64,000 bases of DNA from Lithospermum erythrorhizon (taxonomy: Eukaryota; Streptophyta; Magnoliopsida; Boraginales; Boraginaceae): assembly GCA_019722365.1 (NCBI GenBank), contig JADFUC010000709.1, positions 248,001 through 312,000 of the forward strand, given 5' to 3'. Positions 1-12,443 of the stretch are shown here, one piece after another. The position numbers and the translations under genes were made by a program. Under the pieces are notes generated by a model. The model searched no databases. It saw nothing but the letters and a program-made list of their open reading frames with translations, and was not told the DNA's origin. Numbering within the stretch: position 1 is the stretch's first letter; each line of letters opens with the position of its first letter.

Positions 1-1194
1 CTCTTTTCCTGGAAATCTACTATTTAGTTGAAGGTGAAAATCTTAGCCAGATTCCCTCTCAATAACATTTGGATGTGAATAAAGTCAAATCAAATATATG
101 CCGTAAATCATTTCAACAACAAATAACAATGAAAACAATGACATGTCATGACAATGTATTCATGAACAAAAGGTAAAGCACATTAAAGACGACAAGATTA
201 ACAATATTAGCAAAAAAACCTGCACTGTTTTCATTTTATAGAATGGAAAGTTGACGAAATTTATGCGTGAAGCTCAAATCTCTCCAAGATACAGCTGTGT
301 TTCCTGCTTTTGAATCTCTGCTGCAACCACTAGTACCATACACAAGATAACATTTGAGATTTAGAATACAAAAATACAATATTTTAATATATGATGGATG
401 AACACTATATGGCATCAAAGGAGCGGAAAACATTGTTTATTTTCACTAAAACAGGAGTATGGTGGCAAGCAACTTGCAGAACGGAATAAAGAAGGAAAAA
501 TAGAAATAAAAAAAACTGTAAACAAGAGTAATGAGAGAATCATCATTCAGAAAACGGGCACATGCACAATGTTGAGATGTTGTGCTCATCGGTTACTACA
601 GAATTTACGCCATAATTTACTACCGTATAGGCTTACATTGTGAAAGTGTTAATACAGGATCATGCAAACAATTGCGAGATTACCCAGAGAAGATCAGTGT
701 ATGCTTAGAAATTTGTTTATAAACTTAAGAGTACTTAAAAGACCCAATATGTGATCTAATATTTGCTCACAATCACAATATATCACTTCAATGAAATTGC
801 AGGAGGGATTTACAAGCATCTCGTTTTACACCAATTTTTCATAATAAACCTCTCCAAGCATGTTGTTTAACACCAATGATGTCATTATAAACATGTTCAT
901 ATGCATGTATATATAAGCCTATATCTGCAATGTGAATCGACAATTCTTGGCAAAAATTGCGCATCAAAACTTCAAAAGTCTTGCTCTCTGGAAACCAATT
1001 ATTTGTTAAAACTGACATATAGAGGTGTCCAATACATTTATCCTCATTCTGGGGCCATTTATCATGTGCATACAATTGATGAAAGAAATAGTGTCACAAT
1101 AAGTAGAATACAACAAGAGTCGACATAAAAATTTAGGCACACATCTTCATGGTTTAGATGGTAAATCTAACTCCAACATATCCCAATTGAAAAC
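1..1194. other. Gene-poor flank, no supported gene
   Basis: Only short open frames of up to about 80 codons occur on either strand, and none shows a motif I recognise. The sequence is AT-rich, slightly less so than the DNA further downstream. It could be the 3' untranslated end of a gene lying outside the window to the left, but no coding exon, splice pair or poly(A) signal is clear enough to claim that. Confidence 0.4.
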
Positions 1195-1460
1195 CTCATC
1201 AACTAAATTCAAATACATCAGTTACTACTAGTACTAAGTAAACTCTTGACTAGATTTACAATAAAAGGCACCATCTAATGCTAAAAGTTCAATCTTTTGA
1301 ACTTCAGAACTACTAGTTAACTTCATCAACTAAATTCAAGTACATCAGTTACTACTAAGTAAATTCTTGACCAGATTTACAACACATGAGCAATATCTAT
1401 ACTAAAGCTGCAATCTTTATAACTTCAAAACTACTATATAGCTTCGTCTACTAAATTTGA
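1195..1460. repeat. Tandem repeat, ~122-bp unit, two copies plus a partial
   Basis: A unit starting with CTTCATCAACTAAATTCAA and containing TACATCAGTTACTACTA, AAGTAAA and AGATTTACAA occurs near 1195-1318 and again near 1319-1440. A third start, CTTCGTCTACTAAATTTGAG, follows at about 1441. The copies differ by scattered substitutions and a 6-bp indel. No coding role is visible. Confidence 0.75.
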
Positions 1461-1865
1461 GTTCTAAAACATAATATCTTTATGCAAAAACTCTAAAAAA
1501 GGAGATTAAACAGTTAAATTACCAGAAAGATATCAACTTATTATTAAAGATTTTAGCAGAATCTTGGCAGCAAATTCAACTAGCAAAAACCCAATAAAAC
1601 ATGAAACCAAATTAAGCAAAAAAGGTACAAAAAAAAGACAATCAACTTTAATGGGTATATAAGATTCAGTATCAAATTACCAAAAAGATAAAAATTGAAA
1701 AAATAAAAAACAAGTACCTAGAGAGCTAAGAGTGTGAATGGAGAACAATGGATAAGAGTACCTCTTGACATTCAATTGCAATTTATTTGCCTGTTATACC
1801 ATATTATTATAGATATGGAAATGTTTGATATGATTGATGTAATTATAGTCAGTGAATGGTTATTA
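1419..1865. repeat. Dispersed direct duplication, copy A
   Basis: This stretch matches 2700-3176 almost throughout. Shared landmarks in the same order are AACTTCAAAACTACTA, GCAGAATCTTGGC, CAAATTCAACTAGCAAAAAC, AAACATGAAACCAA and TTATACCATAT. The copies differ by many substitutions and short indels, so the duplication is not recent. About 830 bp of unrelated AT-rich DNA separates them. No terminal repeats or coding capacity mark it as a known element. Confidence 0.8.
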
Positions 1866-2699
1866 GTTACTCCGTATTAGTTTATTAAAATATATTTACT
1901 CCCTTTTTTTAGTCGTTTTTTAATTAATCTTCTCATTATCGCATTTGATTTTATAACACTTTTAGTTTGTGTTTTATAAACTTTTATTGATATATTTTAA
2001 ATGAATGTTATATAAGCATCAAGCAATATTATGTTGAAGTTCATTATTAAAAAATTCAATGTGACGTCTTTTAGTAGCGAATTTAATAGCATTTAGATTT
2101 TGTTATAATTTTTATTATGTTTTTCTTTTAAATTAACAATCGGCCAAATAATATTGTTTTTGATTGATTGTGTTCTACATTTTCAATACAATTTTAACTC
2201 GTTTCTTCGTTAATAAATATACCGAATGTTAAAATGATAACTAAAAATATTATTTTGCCTGAATTGATCATTATGCTAATGCATGGTTCGAAGTTTAGTT
2301 TTCGAACATAAAAAATAAGAAATTTTTTGGAAAGCGTTATAGAAAGCATTCGAAAGCAAATGTAAATGTGGGAACTTAAGATAACATTATAGCAAAAGTT
2401 AAATATTGACCTAAAGAACTAACTTAAAAATAAAATAAAACATTTTTGAAATCAATTTTAGGTAATTTAACATGAATATAATAAAATTTTAACAAAATTT
2501 TGATCTTAGATAAAATATTTTCATAATTATAAAAGTTAAATCAAAAGCGAGTTAGTTTGACAAGCTATGATTATCTTACAGCGTCGTAAAATTTTAAGTC
2601 GTAATATATCGGGAAACTTATCTTTGTAAAAAGTTATACTGCGTAAAACACCAAATTTTAATTTAGTCAATTTTAAAATAATAATTTGAATTTAATTAT

Positions 2700-3176
2700 T
2701 TATAACTTCAAAACTACTACATAGCTTCATCTATTAAATGTGAGTTCTAAGACATAAGTATCTTTATACAAAAACTCCAAAAAAAAGTGATAGAACAATT
2801 AAATTACTAGAAAAATACTCCGTATCAACTTAATCTTAAAGACTTTAGCAGAATCTTGGCTCCAAATTCAACTAGCAAAAACCCAACAAAACATGAAACC
2901 AACTTAAGCAAAAAAGGTATTTAAAAAAAAACAATAAACTTTAATGGGGATCTCAGATTCAGTATCAAATTGACAAAATGATAAAAAGTGAAAAAAATCA
3001 AAGAACAAGTACGAGCAGTGTTGAATGGACAATGGTTATTCAAGATGAAAAAAGTATTTGCCTCTTATACCATATATATTATTGTACTCCATATTATTAT
3101 AAATATTATTATAAAATTTTATATTATTGAGGTAATTATATTAACTGTATGGTTAGTACTTAGTAGTTAGTAGGTT
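2700..3176. repeat. Dispersed direct duplication, copy B
   Basis: Second copy of the segment at 1419-1865, same orientation and same landmark order. It carries small insertions, including a TACTCCGTATCAA stretch near 2815 and an extra AT-rich tail near 3080. A 60-codon open frame inside it is not conserved in copy A, so I do not regard it as a gene. Confidence 0.8.
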
Positions 3177-5959
3177 CTTATATTTTGTCTTAATTGATCA
3201 TTATAGATTTATAGTAATGTATAGTTTATAGATATTCTTTACCTAAAATAAATTATATTATCTAAATTGATAAGAAATGATATAAGTTAATGTAGATTTT
3301 GTAGGTTTTTTTATTATTTTGTAACAAATATCTTCAATATTCAATGTATAGTCATAATTAATCTTTCGCCCCGGGGAGACGTTCTTGTCGTCGCAAAAAT
3401 GCTAAGCCGAAATTAAGAAGAAAAGCTATGCATCGTTGGTTGATTGATAAAATTTAATAAGAAAAATAGTTAAAAATGCGTTAGTAAAATTATTAATTTT
3501 ACATCTTTAGAATGACAAATAAATATATCTGGTATTTTTCTTAAAGGCATTTAAGCTGAGTGGTATCAGGGTAGAGCTTATTTATATTCGGGTAGAACTT
3601 ACATTTAAGTGATGCAGTTCGATGTTTTACTTGAGTTTATTGAGTATTCGATGGTTTGGCCGATTTCTGCTTTGGGCGAGTGCAATATCGAAGCTAGGCG
3701 AAAAGCAGTGGCTTGTGACTTGGAGAATCTAATTATTTTTATGGGCTGGCCTCTGCATTCTTAGTTTAGAATTTAATTATTGTATGATATCGTATGTAAT
3801 TTCTAATTCTTATCGTTTGGTTAAAAAACGTATTGATTTTTGGTATAATAATAGTAAATGTCGAAGGATTAGTTTATTAAAATATACTATATTAACTAGA
3901 TTGATAATTATAGAAAATGTATAGTTCATAATTATTATTCACCTAAAATATATCATATTGTTTAAATTGATAATAATTATATATAAATCGATGTATATCT
4001 AAATAAATCTCGTATTATTTCTATGACAAATGTCTATGAGTATTGATAAATTAAGTAGTTATATTTTACATATTCTTTTAAATATTTTAATACACTTCAA
4101 GTTAATGTCACCCTCCCAAATTGCAAAGACACAGTCTCACACGTACAACCTTTATTTTCTGTCATTTTCTCTATCTTGGAGTATTTTCTTTAAATACATG
4201 ATGTTCTTTAATGATTCACAACTAAACAAATGTAAAGTATAATTTAACACATCATATTAGAGAAGTAGTTCACTAATAAAAAAATGTATTTTAGCATAAT
4301 TGGGTATATTCAATATGCGCCTATTCGATAGTAAAGTAAAATAAGAAATGGGTTACTACTTGATGAGTGGTGGATCATTGGATTTTTCCCCAATCAATAA
4401 TTTATTTTGAATATTGATAGATTGAACCCTCTTTGTATTGATTGATACTCTGAACTAGAATTGTAAATAAACCGATTAAGTTGGATATTCATCAATCTAT
4501 TGAACTCGTAAAAGCAACGTTGATCAATTTTCATTAATCCTCCACTATAATGGGTAATTTGTTTATTTAAAATTAATGATGTCCAGACAATATTTTAATA
4601 GGTTACTCCTAAGTTAATTACTCCGTATCAAGGTTTACTTTCGTTCCAATTCATCCGGCAAACGCATTATAGGGTGTAGAAAAACTATAAAGCTACGCTT
4701 TAACAAGCTCCTGACCATCGTTTGGTTGCTCAATGTTACGTCACCTTCAATGTAGTAAAAATTAGGAGACTTTGTACCGTACAAAGGAGTCAACTCGCTA
4801 AATCAAACCGAATTGAAACATATCGAATAAAAATGAATTTCGATTCAAGGTAATAATTAACAACCTGTTCAAATTATAAATCGAGTAAATTTCAGTGTCG
4901 ATTTAACAAACCTGCCAACCGAATGATTAATGAATCATTTTGGTCGATATTAATTCTAAATTGTATATCATGCAACTTTGGGTATCACCATGTTGTAAAT
5001 TTGTAATACTACGTACTAAATTACTAAGGCCAATTATTTTCTGTTGATAAGTAATAATGACAGTATTTCCGTTTTAGTGTGAAAGTGAATAAAAAATTAT
5101 ATAAAAATGAAGTGTCATAATCAATAAATAGATTGTAAATCGATAAAAATGAAGTGTCGCCAATCGATAAATAATTTGAAACTTCTTATTATTCCATTTT
5201 AGATTAATTGGCGTTTTGGGATTAAAGTATCGAGCTTTGGCCAAGTAAATTCTTTTTATTCAATATTTCGAAAAATATAAATTGACAAATTTGATTCGTA
5301 TTTAAAAATATTATTTTATTATAATTTTTCATACTATATATAGAAAGTAATTAAATATTAAAATTGTGTCTTGAAAAGTGAAATTCTATTAATTTGAAAT
5401 GGAATAGTAACTCATTAATGTATCTCATTATAATATACTCTGTAATAATTTGGAACTAAATCATAATTTAAATAAAAGTTTTTATGTAAAAAAAAAAATA
5501 CCCCGTAGATAATATGTTCAAGATGATGGTATGGGGTAAATATTGGATTAAAACTTAAAAGAAATGCTAACACAAAATTCCTTTATTTTTTTCTTGATGT
5601 GTACGATTACAATAATTATCAATTCCTTCAATATTATGAAATTAAACTCTTAATATTATAGATTAAGTATATAAGCTCAATCGCGAAACCATTCGATTTT
5701 CACTTTTTGTACTAATTACATCCCAAAACTCGCGTCACCTCCACCAGAAAGCCAATTATACAGATAGGTATCTCTTCACTTGACAAATCATTAAATCAAT
5801 AAAATCATCCCACAAAAATCACCAAATCTCCCCAATAATAATCAAAATTCAGAAATAATTCAAACCCAATCAATCGATTCAATAGTCAACTGACCTAATT
5901 GAATCGATCCATAATCAATTAATTGAATTGAATTCGAATCGAATTTAGTAATTATTAAG
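3177..5959. other. Intergenic DNA and probable promoter of the MTV1-like gene
   Basis: No gene is supported. A slightly GC-richer island at about 3366-3780 stands out from the AT-rich surroundings and may be a transposon remnant, but I could not place it in a family. A short local repeat containing AAAAATGAAGTGTC occurs twice at about 5103-5165. The last 300 bp before 5960 should hold the promoter and 5' leader of the downstream gene; no single TATA box is convincing. Confidence 0.4.
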
Positions 5960-8900
5960 ATGGATCAAAGTAGGAGAGCTGTGGAATCTTATTGGAGGTC
6001 AAGGATGATCGATGCTGCCACGTCGGATGAGGATAATGTGAGCTGCTGAGGTCATCACATGTCAGCATTGTTAAGGAAATTTCTGAATTTGTTCTCAAAC
6101 GCCTTCAGCATAAGTCTCCTGTTGTTAAGCAAAAGGTTTGCTTTTTTTGGTTTGGATTAATTGGGTTTTGTTATATTTGGAGCTTAATTATTTATGGGTG
6201 TTGATTTTTGTTTTCTTTTTGCTTATTTTGTTTAGATTAATCGGTGTTTGATGTATTTGGAGCTTAATTGTTTATGGGTTTTGATCATGTTATAGAAAAA
6301 GGTTTGATTTTTTTGGTTTTTGTTTGGATTAATGAGCTATTTGGGGGATTAATTGTTTATGGGTTTGATCATGTTGTAGAAAAAAGGTTTGTATTTTTTC
6401 GATTTTTGTTTGGATTAATTGGGTTTTGAGCTATTTGGGAATTAGTTGTTTATGTGTTTGATCATGTTGTAGAAAAAGTTTGATTTTTTTCGCTTTTTGT
6501 TTAGATTAATTGGTCCTTGAGCTATTTGGGGATTAATTGTTTATCGGTTTTTATCATGTTGTAGAAAAAGGTTTGATTTTGTTTGCTTTTTGTTTAGATT
6601 AATTGGTCTTTGAGCTATTTGGGTTGAAATTGTTTCTAGGTTTTGACCATGTTGTAGCATAAGGTTTGATTTTTTCCCCTTTTTATTTAGATTAATGGGT
6701 CTTTGAGCTATTTGGGTTGAAATTGTTTCTAGATTTTGATAATGTCGTAGCATAAGATTTGATTTTTTTTGCTTTATGTGTTTGGATTAATTGGGGTTTG
6801 AGCTATTTGGGGCTTAATTGTCTGGGTTCAGACAATGTTGTACAAAAGGTTTAATTTGTTCACCTTTCTTTGTTTAGATCAGTTGGTGTTTGTTCTATTT
6901 GGGCTTAATTGTTTATGAGTTTTGATCATGGTGTTTTACCAATTCTGAAATCTCGAAGACTTGAAGTTATTTGGTATTCAGTTTGCCAAATCCAAATAGT
7001 AGCTCATTAGATTCATGTGCCAGTCTAAAAGGCTACATATAGAAGATAACTTCTCAACCAACTATATATTTTCATCCTATAGGCTTTGAGAATGATCAAA
7101 TACGCAGTTGCAAAGTCAGGTGCAGAGTTCAGGAGAGAAATGCAGAGAAATTCAGTGGCTGTACGTCAGTTGATTCATTACAAGGGTCAACCAGATCCTC
7201 TGAAAGGAGATTCATTGAATAAGGCTGTTCGTGAAACAGCACAAGAAACGCTGTCTGCTTTATTTGCTACAGGGGACACCAAACCTGCTCCGGCAGAAAC
7301 CCTTGGCAGTCGCATACAGGGGTTTGGTAACACTAATTTTGACGTATCGTCTGAAGATAAGAAGTCCTTTCTCAGCGAGGTGGTTGGTATCGGCAGTGCT
7401 ACATTGAAACAGGGTCTTAATACATTTTCACAGTCTCCTTCATTCAAGAAGAACGAAACTGGAAACTACCGAGGTCCAAACCTCCAAAGGTCATTGACCA
7501 CAGAAAGTGATGATTCCGACAGGTACATAGGTATGAGTTCTCAAGGTGAAAGTCACAACAATTCTCGTCTCTCACAAAATGCTAATTCTGGAAACTGGAG
7601 TCAAGATGTTAGAAATTCTCAGATTGATACTTCGAATGCTGAGTCGGGCCATAGTATTGGTCAGAAGAGTCGTGAAGAGAGGTTATTGGAGACTATTGTA
7701 ACCTCAGGTGGTGTCCGCTTGCATCCCACTCGGGATTCCCTTCAGATTTTTCTTACAGAGGCATCAAAATTGGATGCTTTGGTTTTAAGTCGTGCATTGG
7801 AGTCAAAACTTCAATCCCCTCAGTGGCAGGTGTGCATATGCTTTCTTGCTCACTGGATTATCTACATACTATAATCATCCTTTTCTTTGTCATAAGTATG
7901 CTAATGTTTTCTTTTTTCCTCGCTTACATCTTTGCTGCATAATATTGCAGTAATTAGTTCATCAATACTTAATTCTCGTGATGTATCGAGATGTTACCCA
8001 TTCCATTAATTCCCGTCTTCATTTGTAACAGGTTCGTATTAAAGCTGTGTGTGTACTTGAGGCTATTTTGAGAAAGAAGGATGTTGAACAGTTTTCAGTT
8101 ATATCATCTTATTTTGGTGATAATAAAGATGTGGTTGTCAGATGTTCTGAATCACCTCAAGCCTCTCTAAGGGAAAAGGCAAGCAAGGTAAGTTTCGTTA
8201 ACTTAGTAGTTGTTTTGTTGCTTCACAGATCTAGTGCCTCTTTAGATGTTTCCTCTATTATGGCACTATGTGAATTGTTTTTTCTCTGTTTTCTCATCTC
8301 TCTCCTAAAATGATATGGTATAGGAATAATATATTGTGTTTGTCCTTTAGAACATTAAAACAGGTTAAAATTTGGTTATACAGTACTTGTAACTCGGACC
8401 ATGCTTCACGGTTAAATTAAACCCTTATCTGCACGAAGAGGCCATGTACTAGAAGCAATGGGTCATACATTGAGATAAATATAATACTCCCTCATTCCCC
8501 AAATGTTAGGGAGTTTTAATTATGCATAATCTTTAACAATCATTTGAATTCTCCTCTCATACACAATTCTCCTCCAATTTTCCATCTCACATATTAGTCT
8601 AAATAGGAACTTATGTTGAAATTTCTAAAAAAGGAAAAAACTCCATAATAAATAGGGATGGAGGAAGTAGTATCCCTCATTAGATGGTTATGATAGTAGA
8701 AACTCTCCTAGAAGTGTGATACATGGATTCACACACGGATTGCATTCTGTCATTTAATGTTGTGGTACTATCAAGTGACCGTATGGTTTGATGGACAGGT
8801 TTTAAGCCTTCTGGATGGAGGGGAACAAATTAATGGGGGTCACGTTCATCAGGAGAAGGCAGTAAAGGCAGAAGCAGCAGCAGTTCAGTTGCCAGACTTG

Positions 8901-10108
8901 ATAGATACCAGTGGTTCAGATGATATGTTTGGAACTCAAGAAGCTTTACAGAGTCAAAGTACTCAAACCACTGTAAATTCATCCACACCTCCCGTGCTGA
9001 TTGATGATTTGTTTGGAGACAGTTTGGGCACCAACGGGCACCACATTGAACCAAATAATGAAGAAGATCCTTTTGCAGATGTCTCCTTTCTTACCAAAAA
9101 TGATAAAGAATACGAAGCTGATCTTTTCTCTGGGATGACTGTTGATAGTCCTGGAAATACTGAAACCCATTTGACTGCCAATGAAGATGAGACCCACCTG
9201 TATGATGTTTTCAGTTCCAGTGCAGGAGTACCACCTCAAGATGGTAGCGGTAAAAGAGATGTTAATGACTTAATGGCAAGTTTATCCGTGAATGAAAATG
9301 ACCCGTTTATGAATCAGAATGGAAAACCTTCAGGTGTAAATTCTGGCAATATATCCTCGGCATTCGCAATGCAAAGTCATCAGGTTTCTAATGATTTATT
9401 GCAAAATATGTCTACATCTCAAACTGCTGGGAATCCTGGGATGGATGCAAATCAGATGTTTCCTTTGGGTGCAATGGCGTACAATATGCCTCCAGGCTTC
9501 ATGATGAATCCAGCATTTGCTTCTCAACCACTAAACTATAATGCCATGGGAAATCTTCTAGCCCAACAATCACTACTTGCAACAATGTCGAATTTCCAGC
9601 AGCTTGGTAATCTGCACCTGAATGTTGGTGTTGACAATGCTGCTGCTTCTACAGGGGGTTCTGCTCTTCCAGACATTTTCAATCCTGGTGTAGTTACTCA
9701 AACTCCAGCCTCAGTCATGAATAACTCGAAGAAAGAAGATACTAAAGCTTTTGATTTTATTTCGGTAAGTTCCAGTTTTTGGCTCCTAATTAGATTTGTT
9801 TGATATATTGTTGGACTATTGATTATGCGGTTGTGAGCAAACCATGGAGCATCTGGGACATAGGACATAAATCTTTGCTCATAATGCGTCCGTGACATAG
9901 CATACTGCATTTGGTTCAGTAACATAATTTAGAAGCACCATTTATAAGCCACAAATATATATTAGAAGTTGGAAGAGAGAATCGGTAACATAATTCGTTA
10001 GCTCTGTCACTACTTGGCATTGCAAATGCCTTATAATATTTGTGACATCTTATTTTCTCGATGCAGGATCATTTGGCTTCAGCTCGTGACCCTAGGAGGG
10101 TAAATTAA
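5960..10108 (+). CDS. MTV1: ENTH/VHS-domain trafficking adaptor, MTV1-like, with a broken first exon
   Basis: The encoded protein resembles plant MODIFIED TRANSPORT TO THE VACUOLE 1, a VHS/ENTH-type adaptor on trans-Golgi clathrin-coated vesicles needed for vacuolar sorting. Exons: 5960-6135, 7083-7829, 8032-8187, 8799-9764 and 10067-10108, all with GT-AG borders and matching phases. The N-terminus starts MDQSRRAVESYWRSRMIDAA. The VHS part continues with HVSIVKEISEFVLKRL in exon 1 and MIKYAVAKSGAEFRREMQRN in exon 2. Exon 4 encodes a long low-complexity Asp/Ser/Asn/Met-rich tail. The last exon ends SARDPRRVN. One oddity matters: after DEDNV in exon 1, the frame from the ATG hits TGA at 6047-6049, while the next bases resume the conserved domain in another frame. 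About ten residues expected there seem to be missing. If the sequence is right, this allele makes a 29-residue peptide or restarts at the in-frame ATG at 7092 and loses the VHS N-terminus. Family assignment is strong; functionality is doubtful. Confidence 0.85.
6131..6930 (+). repeat. Intronic minisatellite, ~80-95 bp units, ~9-10 degenerate copies
   Basis: Intron 1 of the MTV1-like gene is built almost entirely from degenerate tandem units. A typical unit reads GGTTTGATTTTTT, then TTTGTTTGGATTAATTGG, then TTTGAGCTATTTGGGG, then TTAATTGTTTATGGGTTTTG, then ATCATGTTGTAGAAAAA. The first unit begins at the exon-intron border itself. Later units repeat the donor-like string AAGGTTTG, with GT at about 6302, 6387, 6571, 6664 and 6849. 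A 70-codon antisense frame at 6541-6753 is a by-product of the repeat. Confidence 0.85.
8487..8667. mobile_element. Stowaway-like MITE in intron 3 of the MTV1-like gene
   Basis: The left end reads TA then CTCCCTCATTCCCCAAAT. The right end reads AATAGGGATGGAGGAAG then TA. These form imperfect terminal inverted repeats of the CTCCCTCCGTTCC type with TA target duplications, typical of Tc1/Mariner-derived Stowaway elements. The length of about 180 bp fits the family, and there is no coding capacity. Confidence 0.7.
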
Positions 10109-11416
10109 TGGCCGAGCCAAGTTCTTGCTTACCAACGGCTTTATCATCTGTTGTGCTCCTGACGATCAAAAATTGATGTCTAGGGCACTTGTAGCAATGG
10201 CTGGTTGTGGTTTTGGAGTTTGGTGAGTTTTAAGAATTGTATTTGTTTCTCTGGGGTTACATCCTCTCATTGTAACGGAGTTGTATCGTCTTAGTTATCT
10301 TTTACAACGCTGTAATTGTTTTTGTTTTCTTCCCCCCCTGCTATTCCTCTTCAGTCTATCTTGCTCTCTCTAGTGCACACTGGAAACCTTATGTTCTCTT
10401 ATACACACACACACTCAAATAGACAAAGTGTGAGCTGTTATTTATTCACAAGTAAATAATACAGCAGTTTGAAGCCAAATATACTTCAGGTATCCTTGTG
10501 CCTCAGCGTCTTACATGGTGTGCACGATGCACGCTGTTTTCGTTTTTTAATGTTTATTGAAAATGCATTTTAAGTTAATCGGCGTACATTGGTCGCAATG
10601 GTATAAAACGTAACGTCCTCCAGTGTGATGCCTTCGTCGATTTGAGTAGATTGGCGGAGAGATGACAGAAAATATAATCTCATGCAGGTTGAGCAAATTT
10701 GGTTCAAACCCACTGTTATATATATTAGTGCGGCAAAGGGACATCATAATCTATCAAAATCTCCTCTAGTTTTATGAATCTGTTTGTGACATTTAGTGGG
10801 ATGTCTTCGTAATGATGAGGTGGATCGAGTTTTTGTAAAGACAATGACCGATTTTTGCTTTTGTTTTGTTCGGGTGCAAATGTGCAATAGTCAATAAAAT
10901 TCCTTTTCCTTTCTTACTAATCCCAGTTTGCCTCATCCACCTCACCACCTGTAGATTTACTTCAATTGATCAAAATTCAAAAGTAACAAATTTACTAATC
11001 AGTAAGGAGTAAATCTACGAGTGAATATCAAATATTATATTAGTAGTAAAATTTATAAAACTATCATATATTTTTCTCCTGTATTATAAGGAGTACAAAA
11101 ATTATTTAAAACTTAAATAGAGTAAAAAATCAACCAATTGAAAAGATTGGTTATTGTTGTGTGTACATTTAATTCAAAATTATTATGGTTTTTGAAAATC
11201 AAGGTAAAGTTTTGATTATCAATTACTCTTAAACTATAATTTTAAAAATTATAATAAAATAAGATTATAAAAATATTTTTAAAGATGAGACCATATAAGA
11301 TAAATCAAACAATGATGATTTTGGATTGAAGAGAATACTTGCATTGGAACTCGAAATGGTGTAAAGGCAAATAGTGTAGGTAGATAAAAAGACTCATAAG
11401 CTCATATATAACTCAA
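10109..11416. other. 3' flank and intergenic DNA
   Basis: This stretch holds the presumed 3' untranslated region of the MTV1-like gene, a short (AC)n run near 10405 and AT-rich DNA. No coding exon or recognisable element is visible. The last ~100 bp may be the remnant promoter of the zinc-finger pseudogene at 11417. Confidence 0.4.
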
Positions 11417-12443
11417 GTGAAAAAAAAAGCTGATATTGTAAGCATGAAAAGAAATGAAAGCAGTGATGCTAATGGTGGTTTCATGCAGAAAAGGATGAAG
11501 ACAGATATGCATGAAAATATGGGTGGCTCAAACACGAGTTGTCATCCATGCAAACGTATTCGTATTGGCAGAAATATAAGCTGCAACAAATGCAAGAAGA
11601 ATTACTGTACTGGCTGCAAGAACAAATGGTTTTGTTTTCTTTTTATAAATTTGGCTCTTGTCATTGCAAAAGCACTCGAATCAGGAATAACGAAGAGATT
11701 GAGTGATAGTATGAAACAAAAACTTTGGAATTAATAATCAGTTGCCAATAATTTTTGTGTGGTTAAAGTCACACCCTTTTTAATAATGCCTCGTTAAAGA
11801 ATGTTTATCAACTTTTTAAAGCTACCCATGGTTAGAACTGTGACTTGGATTTTGATGTTCTTGTAGTTAAATTGTCCCATTTAATTTGTCAAATTTGCCT
11901 TGTATATTTGAAATTGCAATGGAGTACTGAGGACATTCTTTATTGGGTTGTACATTATCCTAAAGTAACTTGTTGATAATTTTCTTGATTCAGTGAGATA
12001 ATTTGTGGGTTGCCTATGATCAGCTTAACTATGGGGGAAAATTTTGCAATAATATTTTTGTCCTATTGTTTTGACATGATGCCATTATGACTGGTTTAAC
12101 TGCAAACAAATGAAATATGTATAGGTATCCACACATGTCTGAAGATGATCTATCTGAAGCTTGTCCATTGTGTCGTAATAATTGCAACTGCACATTTTGC
12201 TTGGGACGCACTAATGTAAGCCTCTTTACTTCTTATATTTATCATAAGCTTCTTTGCGCTTAACATATTTATATGGCGTGTAATTTCTTTGTTCCAATTA
12301 GAACCTTGAGAACTTGATGCTGGAACTTACTCAAGATGAGAAGCTTAAGTAATCGAAACATATCATACATGTACTTCTTCCATTTCTCAAACGATTCAGT
12401 GAAGAACAAATGATGGAAAAGGAGATTGAGGCTAAGATTCAAG
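11417..12443 (+). pseudogene. Truncated copy of KDM3/JMJ25-type demethylase zinc-finger exons
   Basis: Three exon-like blocks (11417-11628, 12125-12215, 12302-12443) splice in the same phases as the zinc-finger exons of the full demethylase at 14378-24360. Block 1 starts MKKKADIVS or, at the next ATG, MKRNESSDANGG. It ends in a Cys-rich module containing CNKCKKNYCTGC. Block 2 encodes YPHMSEDDLSEACPLC and CNCTFCLG. Block 3 encodes LENLMLELTQDEKLK and then an in-frame TAA at about 12350. The reading frame continues intact past that stop as SKHIIHVLLPFLKRF and EKEIEAKIQ up to a normal donor. Everything after that, including the JmjC domain, is absent. The module differs from the neighbouring gene at many residues, so it is an old duplicate or comes from another paralog. 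A short expressed zinc-finger protein is possible but less likely. Confidence 0.75.
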
